This document shows, one piece after another, positions 42,196 through 50,507 of a stretch of 64,000 nt of DNA. This stretch comes from Ruegeria sp. HKCCSA071. Lineage in GTDB: Bacteria > Pseudomonadota > Alphaproteobacteria > Rhodobacterales > Rhodobacteraceae. The position numbers and the translations under genes were made by a program. Under the pieces are notes generated by a model, which ran no database searches, was not told where the DNA came from, and was given only the letters and a program-made list of their open reading frames with translations. The stretch lies in assembly GCF_017872555.1 (NCBI RefSeq), contig NZ_JAEDOX010000001.1, positions 372,001 to 436,000 on the forward strand, in the 5' to 3' direction. Within the stretch, counting starts at the first letter, position 1. Every line of letters starts with the position of its first letter.

Positions 42196-43107
42196 TTATC
42201 CCTGTTCTACCAGTGCGCGTGCAATCGCCGCAGCGAGGCGCGCATTGTTGCGCACAAGGGCAATGTTGGCGGTCAGCGAACGGCCTTCGGTCATTTCAAA
42301 GATACGTTGCAGCAGATAAGGCGTCACATCTTTTCCGGTAATCCGATGCGCATCTGCATCAGCCTGCGCCTCGGCGATGATGGGGGCCAGTATTTCGGCA
42401 GGGATCTGATCCGCGATCGGGATCGGGTTGGCCACCAGCTGCCCGCCGGGCAGGCCCAACGCGCGACGGGTTGCGTGGGCCTTGGCGATAGCTTCTGGCG
42501 TGTCCATGCGCAGGGGGGCGGCATAGGGTGATTTTGCAGACCAGAAGGCAGGGAACGCGTCCTGACCATGGGCGATGACGGGCACCCCCAGTGTTTCCAG
42601 AACCTCAAGAGTTTTGGCCAGATCGAGGATGGCCTTGGCCCCAGCTGCGACAACGGTGACCGGTGTATGGCCAAGTTCGTGCAGATCAGCCGAGATGTCG
42701 AACGTCGTCTCAGCCCCCTGATGCACACCACCGATGCCGCCAGTAGCAAATACCTCGATCCCGGCGTAATGTGCGGCGATCATGGTGGCGGCCACGGTTG
42801 TGGCGCCGGTTTCACCGGTCGAGATGCAGGCCGCCATATCCGCGCGCGAGATTTTGGCAACGCCTTGAGCCTGACCCAGCCATTGCAACTGGTCGGGCTC
42901 GAGCCCCACGTGTAGTTTGCCTTCAATCACCGCCATGGTTGCCGGAACTGCGCCGGCATCACGGATGTCCTGTTCGACCTGCGCCGCAACTTCGATGTTT
43001 TGCGGGTAGGGCATTCCATGGGTGATGATGGTGCTTTCCAGCGCAACGATGGGACGGCCTGCGTCCTTGGCAGCGCGGACCTCGGCTGAATATTGAATGT
43101 CGATCAC
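42196..43107 (-). CDS. psuG: Pseudouridine-5'-phosphate glycosidase
   Basis: A 303-residue enzyme that cleaves the C-glycosidic bond of pseudouridine 5'-phosphate to uracil and ribose 5-phosphate. Typical features are VALESTIITHGMPYPQN near the N-terminus, KISRADMAACISTGETGATTVAATM with the catalytic Lys region, FATGGIGGVHQGAE, and the ribose-phosphate binding EILAPIIAEAQADADAHRITGKDVTPYLLQ at the end. It starts with GTG 43107, which overlaps the stop of the kinase gene by 4 bases. With psuK it forms the pseudouridine degradation pair, known from uropathogenic E. coli and many alphaproteobacteria. Confidence 0.93.
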   Translation of the reverse strand: MIDIQYSAEVRAAKDAGRPIVALESTIITHGMPYPQNIEVAAQVEQDIRDAGAVPATMAVIEGKLHVGLEPDQLQWLGQAQGVAKISRADMAACISTGETGATTVAATMIAAHYAGIEVFATGGIGGVHQGAETTFDISADLHELGHTPVTVVAAGAKAILDLAKTLEVLETLGVPVIAHGQDAFPAFWSAKSPYAAPLRMDTPEAIAKAHATRRALGLPGGQLVANPIPIADQIPAEILAPIIAEAQADADAHRITGKDVTPYLLQRIFEMTEGRSLTANIALVRNNARLAAAIARALVEQG

Positions 43108-43997
43108 AGTGGGGTTTCTCCGGAAACGTAGGTTGCTGCGGCATGCAGAGCGCGGGTCAGAGCCTCATCACTCGATGCGCCGCCGGATTCGGAGGCGATA
43201 TGAGCCGCCATGAAGGTATCCCCGGCACCGGTCACACGGGTGACCAGAACGGATGGGGGTGTTTGGGTCAGAATTTCGTCGGAACTGCCGACCGTAGCTG
43301 AGTTTCCACCGTCAGTCACCAGCACGCGTAGCGCGCCACGATCCAGAAGGCCTTTTGCAGCAGTTTCAGAATCGGTGAATTCGCGTTGGCAAAGTATTCC
43401 TGCCTCTTCCAGGTTCACATAAAGCGTGGCGCGGGCATGTTTCAGGAAGGGCAATAGGCGCTCGGCCTTGCCGGGAGAGGCCGGGGCAACACGCAGATCG
43501 GCACGGGCAAATGCAGGGCTTTGGGCGATTTCTTCCAGCAGGTTCAGGGTCAGGTTGCCGTCAAGCGCAATAGGTCCCTCAAAGGGCGTGTTTTCATAGC
43601 CAAGCGGGCCGTGCATCAGCGGTCGCAGGATCTTAGCGCCAGCGGCTTCCAGTGAATGCGCATCGGCAATGGCCGCGATCAACCCGTTGGCACCTTCGAC
43701 AGCCATATACCGGTCGGTCGGCAGGTCCTGCGAGCGATAGATGTGATCCGTGATCATTCCGAGGCGGGAACAGGCATGTATCAGCTCGTCGCCCTCGGGG
43801 TCGCGGCCAATGGCGGTCAGCAGGGTTGGCGTCATACCAAAACGTACCAGCGTCATGGCTATGTTCATCGCAACACCACCCGGCAGGCGGGTAATCCGGC
43901 CAGGCACGTCCGAGCCTTGCCGCATGGCACTGGCCGATCGTCCGATCACGTCCCACAGGACCGAGCCGATACACAGGATATTACTGTTCTGAGTCAT
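43104..43997 (-). CDS. psuK: Pseudouridine kinase (PfkB family)
   Basis: A 297-residue carbohydrate kinase from ATG 43997; in-frame ATG 44009 or TTG 44033 are alternative starts with no better ribosome binding site. PfkB signatures: LPGGVAMNIAMTLVRFG near residue 40 and RVTGAGDTFMAAHIASE near 255 with the catalytic Asp. It begins ILCIGSVLWDVIGRS, typical of the PsuK subgroup. It phosphorylates pseudouridine, and the product is split by PsuG, encoded directly downstream. It is divergent from the HupE-like gene, 170 bases away. Confidence 0.88.
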   Translation of the reverse strand: MTQNSNILCIGSVLWDVIGRSASAMRQGSDVPGRITRLPGGVAMNIAMTLVRFGMTPTLLTAIGRDPEGDELIHACSRLGMITDHIYRSQDLPTDRYMAVEGANGLIAAIADAHSLEAAGAKILRPLMHGPLGYENTPFEGPIALDGNLTLNLLEEIAQSPAFARADLRVAPASPGKAERLLPFLKHARATLYVNLEEAGILCQREFTDSETAAKGLLDRGALRVLVTDGGNSATVGSSDEILTQTPPSVLVTRVTGAGDTFMAAHIASESGGASSDEALTRALHAAATYVSGETPL

Positions 43998-44167
43998 AAA
44001 GGACGTCATGCCGCAGCGGTGATGCCCATGCAAGTCAGAACGTTACCGCAATCAGAGATTTGCGGTGCACAGGTCCCATATGCCCTTTGGGCTTGCGATC
44101 TGCCGCCTTCGCGGGAACAATCGAAGGCAATGATTGGTAATTTGATTTTCCTGTTGGAGCTTTTCGT

Positions 44168-45310
44168 ATGAATGGCCCTGTTTTCCGCGCCATCTTTCGA
44201 ACCCTCAAAACCTGTGCCCTGAGTTTTCTTGTTCTTGTAATTTTGCATCCCGGATCGGGCAGGGCGCAATCCGCCCCGCCGACCGTCGTTGATTTCTGGG
44301 TCAAGTCCGACACTTTGTTTCTTGAGTTGAAATGGAATGCCGAGGCTATGTTGACCGGGAACAATCCCGCGCAGCCCGGTTCGTTTTCCGACGATCCAAA
44401 CTACAAATCCTTGCGGCGTCTGGTTTCCTCTGAACTGGAACCCCAGATCAAAGAGTTCGTTCAGCTATGGAAACAAAATCTTGTGGTAGAGGCACCAGAG
44501 CGATTGAGTTTGTCTTATGAAGGTGTGCGTATTCCTGTAGTGGGGGATACGGAAAAAGTACGCATTTCCAAACTGTTGCTGACTGCATCTTTACCCGATC
44601 AGGTGTCAAACCTGCGTCTGAGCTGGCCGTCAGAAAACGGGCCAATCGTTCTGCGACAGCAAAATGTTGCAGCCCCATACACCGGGTATTTGGCTGCCGG
44701 TGAAACCAGCCCGCTGATCCCCTTGCAAGGCGGGGCGTCTCTGACAACGCAGCAAACGCTGCGGACATATTTCACAAAAGGGGCCGATCATTTTGTCCGA
44801 AACCCGATCAAGCCGTCCATACTCGCCTTGGCGCTAGTGTTTCTGTCTTTGAAGTTGCGCCCAGTGGTGTCCCAACTGGTGTTCCTGTCAGCGGGCGCTC
44901 TGATCGGGCTTGGGTTGGGTTTGTATGGCGTATTGGATGCAGGAAAAGTGAGCGAGGTCCCGGTTCTGGTGGCTTCGACCATCGTTCTGGCGCTGTGGAA
45001 CCTGGTTGCCCGGCGATTGCAGGTCTGGCGTTTGCTGGCGGTTCTCGCCATTGGCGGTCTTCAAGGTCTGGTATTTGCGTCGGCCCTGATCGGCATCGGG
45101 GTACCGCCAGATCATCTGCCTCCGGCCATCCTAGGCTTTGGCGCCGGGAATATTCTGCCGCTTGTTGTTGTAGCCTTTGCGGGGCTTGCTCTGGCGCTTT
45201 TGTTTTCTGGCGGCTCACACCGTAAACGAGGCCGGATATCGGTTCTGGCCTCGATGCTGATTGCAGGTGCCGGGGTCTATTGGATTGTCGAGCCTTGGGT
45301 GCTGGGTTAA
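44168..45310 (+). CDS. HupE/UreJ-like membrane protein
   Basis: A 380-residue protein with a signal peptide (hydrophobic at about 10-28, cleavage near GRA-QS), a periplasmic domain (about 35-205) and a C-terminal membrane domain of six or seven helices. The transition reads TYFTKGADHFVRNPIKPSILALALVFLSLKLR and corresponds to the G-D-H motif after which the HupE/UreJ_2 membrane domain begins. Members are linked to metal (nickel or cobalt) handling, but the His-rich motifs of true HupE are not obvious, so the substrate is uncertain. GGAG lies 8 bases before ATG 44168. The 3' end overlaps the convergent thiE-like gene by 4 bases. Confidence 0.7.
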   Translation: MNGPVFRAIFRTLKTCALSFLVLVILHPGSGRAQSAPPTVVDFWVKSDTLFLELKWNAEAMLTGNNPAQPGSFSDDPNYKSLRRLVSSELEPQIKEFVQLWKQNLVVEAPERLSLSYEGVRIPVVGDTEKVRISKLLLTASLPDQVSNLRLSWPSENGPIVLRQQNVAAPYTGYLAAGETSPLIPLQGGASLTTQQTLRTYFTKGADHFVRNPIKPSILALALVFLSLKLRPVVSQLVFLSAGALIGLGLGLYGVLDAGKVSEVPVLVASTIVLALWNLVARRLQVWRLLAVLAIGGLQGLVFASALIGIGVPPDHLPPAILGFGAGNILPLVVVAFAGLALALLFSGGSHRKRGRISVLASMLIAGAGVYWIVEPWVLG

Positions 45311-45927
45311 GGCAACGCGGCCAGCAGCGTTTTCAGCGCGCCCAGAGGATCGTCACTGCCCCATATCTCATCGCCAATGCCAAAGAAATCGGTGCAGGGG
45401 GCTAGGTCGCGGATCAATTCGGGCGTCAACCCACCTTCGGCCACAACCGGAACCTCGATCATCTCGGACCACCATTGGAACAGATCCTTTTCGGCGCGGG
45501 TCCCATCTCTCAGTTTGGCCGAGCCGACAGGACCGAAGGCCACATAATCCGCTCCGTTTTCGCCAGCAGTCATACCATCGTGGCTGGACGCGCCGCAAAA
45601 GCTTCCGACGATTGCATCGGCACCCAGTTCCTTGCGCGCGGTGCGGACCGAGCGTGCAGCATCATCCAGATGCACCCCGTCCAGCCCCAGGCGCTGCGCC
45701 AGCAATACATGGTTCGATATCACGATGGCCACGTCGCGCGTATGGGCGACTTCGCGACAAGCGTCCGCTGCACGGGCGATGGTATCTTCGTCGCTTCCGG
45801 CCAAAGCGAGGCGAATACAGGCAATCTCGACCCCGTCCAGCACAGTCGCCAGCTTGTTCGTGAACGTGCTCAACTCGATGGTCGGAGGCGTGATCAGGTA
45901 AATCTGCGGCTGCTCGGGGGTGTCCAT
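45307..45927 (-). CDS. Thiamine phosphate synthase-like protein
   Basis: A 206-residue TIM-barrel protein of the ThiE/TenI group. The barrel strands and phosphate loops are visible: ISNHVLLAQRLGLDGVHLDDAARSVRTARKELGADAIVGSFCGAS, DYVAFGPVGSAKLRDGT and VPVVAEGGLTPELI. The family loop that binds the pyrimidine phosphate normally reads FGPxFxTxTK; here FGPVGSAKLRDGT is shorter, so catalysis as ThiE is uncertain. No other thiamine genes are nearby. It is divergent from trmJ (154 bases). I call it a ThiE homologue rather than assign the gene symbol. Confidence 0.75.
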   Translation of the reverse strand: MDTPEQPQIYLITPPTIELSTFTNKLATVLDGVEIACIRLALAGSDEDTIARAADACREVAHTRDVAIVISNHVLLAQRLGLDGVHLDDAARSVRTARKELGADAIVGSFCGASSHDGMTAGENGADYVAFGPVGSAKLRDGTRAEKDLFQWWSEMIEVPVVAEGGLTPELIRDLAPCTDFFGIGDEIWGSDDPLGALKTLLAALP

Positions 45928-46081
45928 GGGCGCGTCCTTCGGCTTTCAGTCTTTGGCGCGGTTTAGCGGATTGCGGCTGGGAAGCAAACTTTTATGGTCC
46001 AGAGCCTGCAAATAACGCCCCTGCGCCTTGCCCTGCAAGAGCCTGCCAATTACAGCAGGCCAAGTTTTCTTAAGGTGAGCC

Positions 46082-46825
46082 ATGCCCAGCGTCAAACCCC
46101 AGCCTTCCTTCGTGCTTGTGCGCCCGCAAATGGGTGAAAACATCGGTGCTGCTGCGCGGGCGATGTGGAACTTTGGGCTGGACCGGATGCGTATCGTAGC
46201 CCCGCGTGACGGCTGGCCGAACCCCAAAGCGGTGGCAATGTCCAGCGGAGCAGGGCGCTTGCTGGATGAGGCGCAGCTGTTTGACGACTTGGCCGGGTCG
46301 CTGGCCGACAGCACGTTTGTCTTCGCCACGACAGCCCGTCAGCGGGGCTTGACCAAACCTGTCTACAGCCCCGAACACGCAATGAAGGTTGCCGCCGAAA
46401 AGATCGCTGCGGGCGAGAAGGTTACCGTTCTGTTCGGCCCTGAACGCGCAGGGCTAGAGAATGAAGACATCGCCAAGGCCAACGCGATCATCTCGGTGCC
46501 GGTAAACCCGGAATATGCTTCGCTGAACCTTGGTCAATGCGTATTGCTGACCGCCTATGAGTGGATGCGCCAGACCGGCGAAGTGGTGCATGAATCGACT
46601 GACCTGGGCAAAGGTGACTGGGCCACTGGGGTCGAGGTCGAAAAACTTGTCGAGCATTACGAGGACAGGCTGGAGGAGGCGGGGTTCTTCTACCCTCCCG
46701 AAAAGGCCGAAGGGATGAAGGTAAACCTGCGCAACCTGTGGTCGCGGATGCGGATGACGCGGGCCGATGTGCAGATGTTGCACGGGATCATGCGTCAGAT
46801 GGTCCGCTGGAAGGATAAAGGCTGA
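46082..46825 (+). CDS. trmJ: tRNA (cytidine/uridine-2'-O)-methyltransferase TrmJ
   Basis: A 247-residue SPOUT-fold (TrmH family) enzyme that methylates position 32 of several tRNAs. The knot motifs are VRPQMGENIGAAARAMWNFG (motif 1), VLFGPERAGLENEDIAKANAIISVPVNPEYASLNLGQCVLLTAYEW (motifs 2 and 3 with the S-adenosylmethionine loop). AAGGTGAG precedes ATG 46082. The C-terminal helical extension of about 80 residues is typical for TrmJ. It lies 59 bases upstream of ctaA on the same strand and may be read together with it. Confidence 0.9.
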   Translation: MPSVKPQPSFVLVRPQMGENIGAAARAMWNFGLDRMRIVAPRDGWPNPKAVAMSSGAGRLLDEAQLFDDLAGSLADSTFVFATTARQRGLTKPVYSPEHAMKVAAEKIAAGEKVTVLFGPERAGLENEDIAKANAIISVPVNPEYASLNLGQCVLLTAYEWMRQTGEVVHESTDLGKGDWATGVEVEKLVEHYEDRLEEAGFFYPPEKAEGMKVNLRNLWSRMRMTRADVQMLHGIMRQMVRWKDKG

Positions 46826-46884
46826 GGCTGGACCTATCTTTGCCCAAGCCCTAGCTTGCGACGAAATCAGGACATGAGGACAGC

Positions 46885-48030
46885 ATGAGCGGTAAGCGCA
46901 GCATCTTCGAAGAGGTCACGGACACCAAAAAACAACAGGCGGTTCAACCCGGTATGATCGACCGGGGGCGCGGCGGCGCGCGCAATGCGATCCGCGTCTG
47001 GCTGATGATCCTGTTTGCTCTGGTCGTTGTGATGATCGCGGTTGGCGGCTTGACGCGCCTGACTGACAGCGGCCTCTCGATCACCGAATGGCGCCCGATC
47101 ACCGGAGCTTTGCCGCCGATGACCGAAGCGGACTGGCAGGCAGAGTTCGACAAGTACAAGCAGATTGACCAATGGCGCATCCAAAACCAGTGGATGGAAC
47201 TGGGTGATTTCAAATCCATCTATTGGTGGGAATGGGGCCATCGTCAGTTGGGTCGCATGATCGGTCTGGTCTGGGCCGCTGGATTTCTGACTTTTCTTCT
47301 CACCCGCAAGATCCCGACAGGGTGGACGGGAAAGCTGATCGTTCCGGGTCTTCTTGGCGGTCTGCAGGGCGCTGTTGGTTGGTGGATGGTGGCCTCGGGC
47401 GTCACCCAGGGTGAAGGCATGACGGCTGTTGCAAGTTACCGTCTGGCAACGCATTTGGGGTTGGCTTTTGTGATCCTGGGAGCGCTGGCCTGGTACATCT
47501 TTGAACTTGGCCGGGAAGAACGTGACCTGATGCAGGCGCGCCGGGCCAAAGAGGTCAGGCTGTTTTCATTGTCCACAGGGCTGATGCACTTCGCCTTTTT
47601 ACAAATACTCATTGGCGCGCTTGTCGCCGGGATCGACGCCGGGCGGTCTTACACCGACTGGCCGCTGATGGGAGGGCAGTTGCTTCCACCGGATGCGACT
47701 ATGTTGGAGCCGATGTGGCGAAACTTCTTTGAAAGCCCCGGTCTGGTACAGTTCATCCACCGGTGTGCAGGGTATCTGCTGTTCATCTTCGCCGTTGTCG
47801 TCTGGCGACGTGGCAGCGGCAGCGCGCATCCGCAGACGCGTTTTGCCTTCAACGCTGCTTTCGCCGCGCTTTCGTTACAGGTCGTCGTCGGCATCGTGAC
47901 CGTGGTTTACGGCGCGCCATGGCAGGTCGCTATCTTCCACCAGTTTATGGCCGTCATCGTTTGGACGCTGATCCTGCGCGCGCGGTTCCTCACGGCTTAT
48001 CCAATCGCAACATCTGTGCGCGGAGTTTAA
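46885..48030 (+). CDS. ctaA: Heme A synthase
   Basis: A 381-residue integral membrane enzyme that oxidises heme O to heme A for aa3-type cytochrome oxidase. The alphaproteobacterial (Cox15-like) type is shown by RVWLMILFALVVVMIAVGGLTRLTDSGLSITEWRPITGALPPM, the HRQLGRMIG motif after WWEWGHRQ, THLGLAFV, FIHRCAGYLLF and IFHQFMAVIVW, which carry the heme-binding histidines. About eight membrane helices are expected. GAGGA precedes ATG 46885. The gene for the upstream heme O synthase is not in the window. It is followed by the M32 peptidase gene 6 bases later, probably in one transcript. Confidence 0.94.
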   Translation: MSGKRSIFEEVTDTKKQQAVQPGMIDRGRGGARNAIRVWLMILFALVVVMIAVGGLTRLTDSGLSITEWRPITGALPPMTEADWQAEFDKYKQIDQWRIQNQWMELGDFKSIYWWEWGHRQLGRMIGLVWAAGFLTFLLTRKIPTGWTGKLIVPGLLGGLQGAVGWWMVASGVTQGEGMTAVASYRLATHLGLAFVILGALAWYIFELGREERDLMQARRAKEVRLFSLSTGLMHFAFLQILIGALVAGIDAGRSYTDWPLMGGQLLPPDATMLEPMWRNFFESPGLVQFIHRCAGYLLFIFAVVVWRRGSGSAHPQTRFAFNAAFAALSLQVVVGIVTVVYGAPWQVAIFHQFMAVIVWTLILRARFLTAYPIATSVRGV

Positions 48031-48035
48031 AAATT

Positions 48036-49505
48036 ATGACCGCTTTCAATGAACTGATGACCTTTCAGCGGGAAACTTCGGCTTTGGGCCAGATCGCCGG
48101 TCGGCTTGGCTGGGATCAGGAAACCGTCATGCCGCGCGGCGCAGCGCCACAGCGCGCCGAAGAAATGGCAGCTATCGAATCTGTCCTGCACGCACGTCGT
48201 TCTGATCCTCGTGTTGCCGAATGGCTGGATCAGGCCGCGCCTCAGGATGAGGTCGGCAAGGCGCAGATGCGTGAAATCCGGCGCGCATATGATCGCGCGG
48301 TGAAGGTGCCAGCCGATCTGGCGACGGCGATTGCCCGTGTGACATCCGCCGCGCAGGGAAAGTGGGCGCAGGCGCGCGCGGACGAAGATGTCTCGGCCTT
48401 TCTTCCGGTTCTGGAAGAGGTCGTATCGCTGAAACGACAGGAAGGCGAGGCGCTGGCACAAGGGGGCGACGTATACGACGCCATGGTCGAAGATTACGAG
48501 CCTTACACGACCAGCGCACAGATTGCGGATATCTTCGACCAGATGCGCCCACGACTGGTGGCCCTGCGCGCCGCTGTGCTGGAGCGACCCGAACCCGCTG
48601 CCCTGAACCGCAGTTTTGATGAGCAGACCCAGATGCGTCTGACACAAAAACTGGCGATCGCTTTTGGCTATGACCTGAACAATGGCCGCGTGGACAAGGC
48701 GGTTCACCCGTTCAGTTCCGGCAGCGGTCTTGACGTCCGCATCACCACGCGAACCAGCGAAACCGACCCGTTCAACTGTTTCTATTCCACCATTCACGAG
48801 GTGGGCCACGCCGCCTATGAACAGGGGATCGACAGGAAATACCTGCTGACACCGCTCGGCTCTGGTGTGTCGATGGGCGTGCATGAAAGTCAAAGCCGGA
48901 TCTACGAAAACCAGTTGGGTCGGTCGCGGGCCTTTACCGGTTGGTTGTTCGAACAAATGAAAGAGGCGTTCGGCGATTTCGGCATTGCCGACCCGGATGC
49001 GTTTTATGCGACGGTCAACCGCGTCCATAACGGCTATATCCGCACCGAGGCGGATGAGGTCCAATACAATCTGCACATCATGTTGCGGTTTGATCTGGAA
49101 CGCGCGCTGATGGCCGGAAACTTGCAGGTCGGCGATCTGGAGGCCGCCTGGAATGATCGGTTTAAGGCAGATTTCGGTTATGCGGTCGACAAGCCCTCGA
49201 ACGGTTGTTTGCAGGATGTGCACTGGTCGGTTGGGTTGTTCGGTTACTTTCCGACATACTCGCTGGGCAATGTCTATGCTGGGTGCCTCTACCAGGCCTT
49301 GCGCGGTTCAGAGCCCGATCTTGACGCGCAACTGGCCCGCGGCGACACCACCGGCGCAACCGGCTGGCTGCGTGAGCATGTGCAGCAGCATGGTGGCCTT
49401 TATGCACCGCGCGAGGTGATTGCCCGTGCAAGCGGCATCGAGCCCGGACCGGACCCATTGCTAAGCTATCTCGAGGCCAAGTTCGGCGCGCTCTACGATT
49501 TGTGA
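48036..49505 (+). CDS. M32-family metallocarboxypeptidase
   Basis: A 489-residue zinc peptidase (Taq carboxypeptidase family). The zinc motif is HEVGHAAYEQG at residues 254-258 and following, and the third ligand Glu lies in SMGVHESQSRIYENQLG. The DPFNCFYSTIHEVGH segment, the DYEPYTTSAQIADIFDQMRPRL region and WSVGLFGYFPTYSLGNVYA are conserved. It trims C-terminal residues from peptides in the cytoplasm; no signal peptide is present. The start ATG 48036 is 6 bases after ctaA; the earlier frame start at 47763 lies inside ctaA. Confidence 0.92.
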   Translation: MTAFNELMTFQRETSALGQIAGRLGWDQETVMPRGAAPQRAEEMAAIESVLHARRSDPRVAEWLDQAAPQDEVGKAQMREIRRAYDRAVKVPADLATAIARVTSAAQGKWAQARADEDVSAFLPVLEEVVSLKRQEGEALAQGGDVYDAMVEDYEPYTTSAQIADIFDQMRPRLVALRAAVLERPEPAALNRSFDEQTQMRLTQKLAIAFGYDLNNGRVDKAVHPFSSGSGLDVRITTRTSETDPFNCFYSTIHEVGHAAYEQGIDRKYLLTPLGSGVSMGVHESQSRIYENQLGRSRAFTGWLFEQMKEAFGDFGIADPDAFYATVNRVHNGYIRTEADEVQYNLHIMLRFDLERALMAGNLQVGDLEAAWNDRFKADFGYAVDKPSNGCLQDVHWSVGLFGYFPTYSLGNVYAGCLYQALRGSEPDLDAQLARGDTTGATGWLREHVQQHGGLYAPREVIARASGIEPGPDPLLSYLEAKFGALYDL

Positions 49506-49522
49506 GTTTCCGAATTGCAGCT

Positions 49523-49558
49523 CAGGCGTTAGAATCGGTGCACCGATACCATCGCCTG
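49523..49558. promoter_or_regulatory. Nested palindrome upstream of the dienelactone hydrolase gene
   Basis: A perfect 14-base palindrome ATCGGTGCACCGAT (49534-49547) lies inside an outer inverted repeat CAGGCG/CGCCTG (49523-49528 with 49553-49558), the two separated by equal 5-base gaps. It ends right before the GGGAGG ribosome binding site. It may be an operator or an RNA structure controlling translation. No regulator can be named. Confidence 0.45.
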
Positions 49559-49568
49559 GGAGGCTTCG

Positions 49569-50465
49569 ATGACCGGAAAAGCCCGCAAGAAAGCCAGTGA
49601 TTTTGATCCGCGTATCCTAGAGATATTCGACGGATATGTGCACGGTACGATGTCCAAGCGTGAGTTCATTTCAAAAGCCGGTAAATACACGGCTGCCGGA
49701 ATGACAGGCGCAATGATTCTGGACCAGTTGCAACCCAATTACGCCTGGGCGCAACAGGTGGCCCCGGACGATCCCGCGATCCAAACCATGGTGGTCGCAT
49801 ATGACAGCCCGGATGGGCATAGCGAAACCAGCGGCCTGATGGCGATGCCGGCAAATGCCGCGGGTAAACTGCCAGCGGTACTGGTCGTGCACGAGAACCG
49901 GGGTCTGAACCCTTATATCGAGGACGTTGTGCGCCGCGCGGCCAAGGCCGGTTTCCTTGCTTTTGGACCTGATGGGTTGTCCCCCCTTGGCGGCTATCCC
50001 GGTACTGATGAAGAAGGGCGCGAGATGCAGCGCTCGATGGACCGGGAAAAACTGATGGCGGATTTCTTCGCCGCCTTTGAATTCCTTCGTGATCATGATC
50101 TTTCAACCGGCAAAGTTGGCGCTGTCGGCTTCTGCTATGGCGGAGGTGTTTGCAACGCGTTGGCCGTGGCCTATCCGGACCTTGCAGCCTCGGTGCCATT
50201 CTACGGTCGGCAACCACCAGCCGAAGATGTTCCGTCCATCGTAGCACCCCTTATGATTCACTATGCCGGTCTGGACGAGCGTATCAACGCTGGATGGCCT
50301 GCATATTCAGAGGCGTTGAAAGCCAATCAAAAGAAGTTCAGCGTGCACTTCTATCCGGATGTCAATCACGGTTTTCACAATGATACGACGCCCAGGTATG
50401 ACGAAGCTGCGGCAAATCTGGCTTGGAGCCGGACCATTGCATTTTTCAATGCCTACCTGACATGA
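49569..50465 (+). CDS. Dienelactone hydrolase family protein
   Basis: A 298-residue alpha/beta hydrolase. The catalytic triad is Cys189 in GFCYGGG, the Asp in AGLDERI and the His in DVNHGFH. The N-terminal extension of about 60 residues is absent from classic dienelactone hydrolases. It reads [32 protein letters not shown], a K-R-E-F pattern with a hydrophobic run resembling a Tat signal but lacking RR, so the export state is unclear. Related YghX-like proteins have this layout. GGGAGG is 6 bases before ATG 49569. The gene is followed by a bidirectional terminator. The natural substrate is unknown. Confidence 0.85.
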   Translation: MTGKARKKASDFDPRILEIFDGYVHGTMSKREFISKAGKYTAAGMTGAMILDQLQPNYAWAQQVAPDDPAIQTMVVAYDSPDGHSETSGLMAMPANAAGKLPAVLVVHENRGLNPYIEDVVRRAAKAGFLAFGPDGLSPLGGYPGTDEEGREMQRSMDREKLMADFFAAFEFLRDHDLSTGKVGAVGFCYGGGVCNALAVAYPDLAASVPFYGRQPPAEDVPSIVAPLMIHYAGLDERINAGWPAYSEALKANQKKFSVHFYPDVNHGFHNDTTPRYDEAAANLAWSRTIAFFNAYLT

Positions 50466-50469
50466 ACTG

Positions 50470-50503
50470 AACCCCGGGAACCGTCGAACCGGTGCCCGGG
50501 GTT
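50470..50503. terminator. Bidirectional Rho-independent terminator-like hairpin
   Basis: AACCCCGGG (50470-50478) pairs with CCCGGGGTT (50495-50503), a 9-bp stem with a 16-base loop that itself holds a short CCG/CGG pairing. It lies between the convergent dienelactone hydrolase and gyrA genes. The T-run is short (GTT), so termination efficiency is uncertain. Confidence 0.6.
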
Positions 50504-50507
50504 ACTG

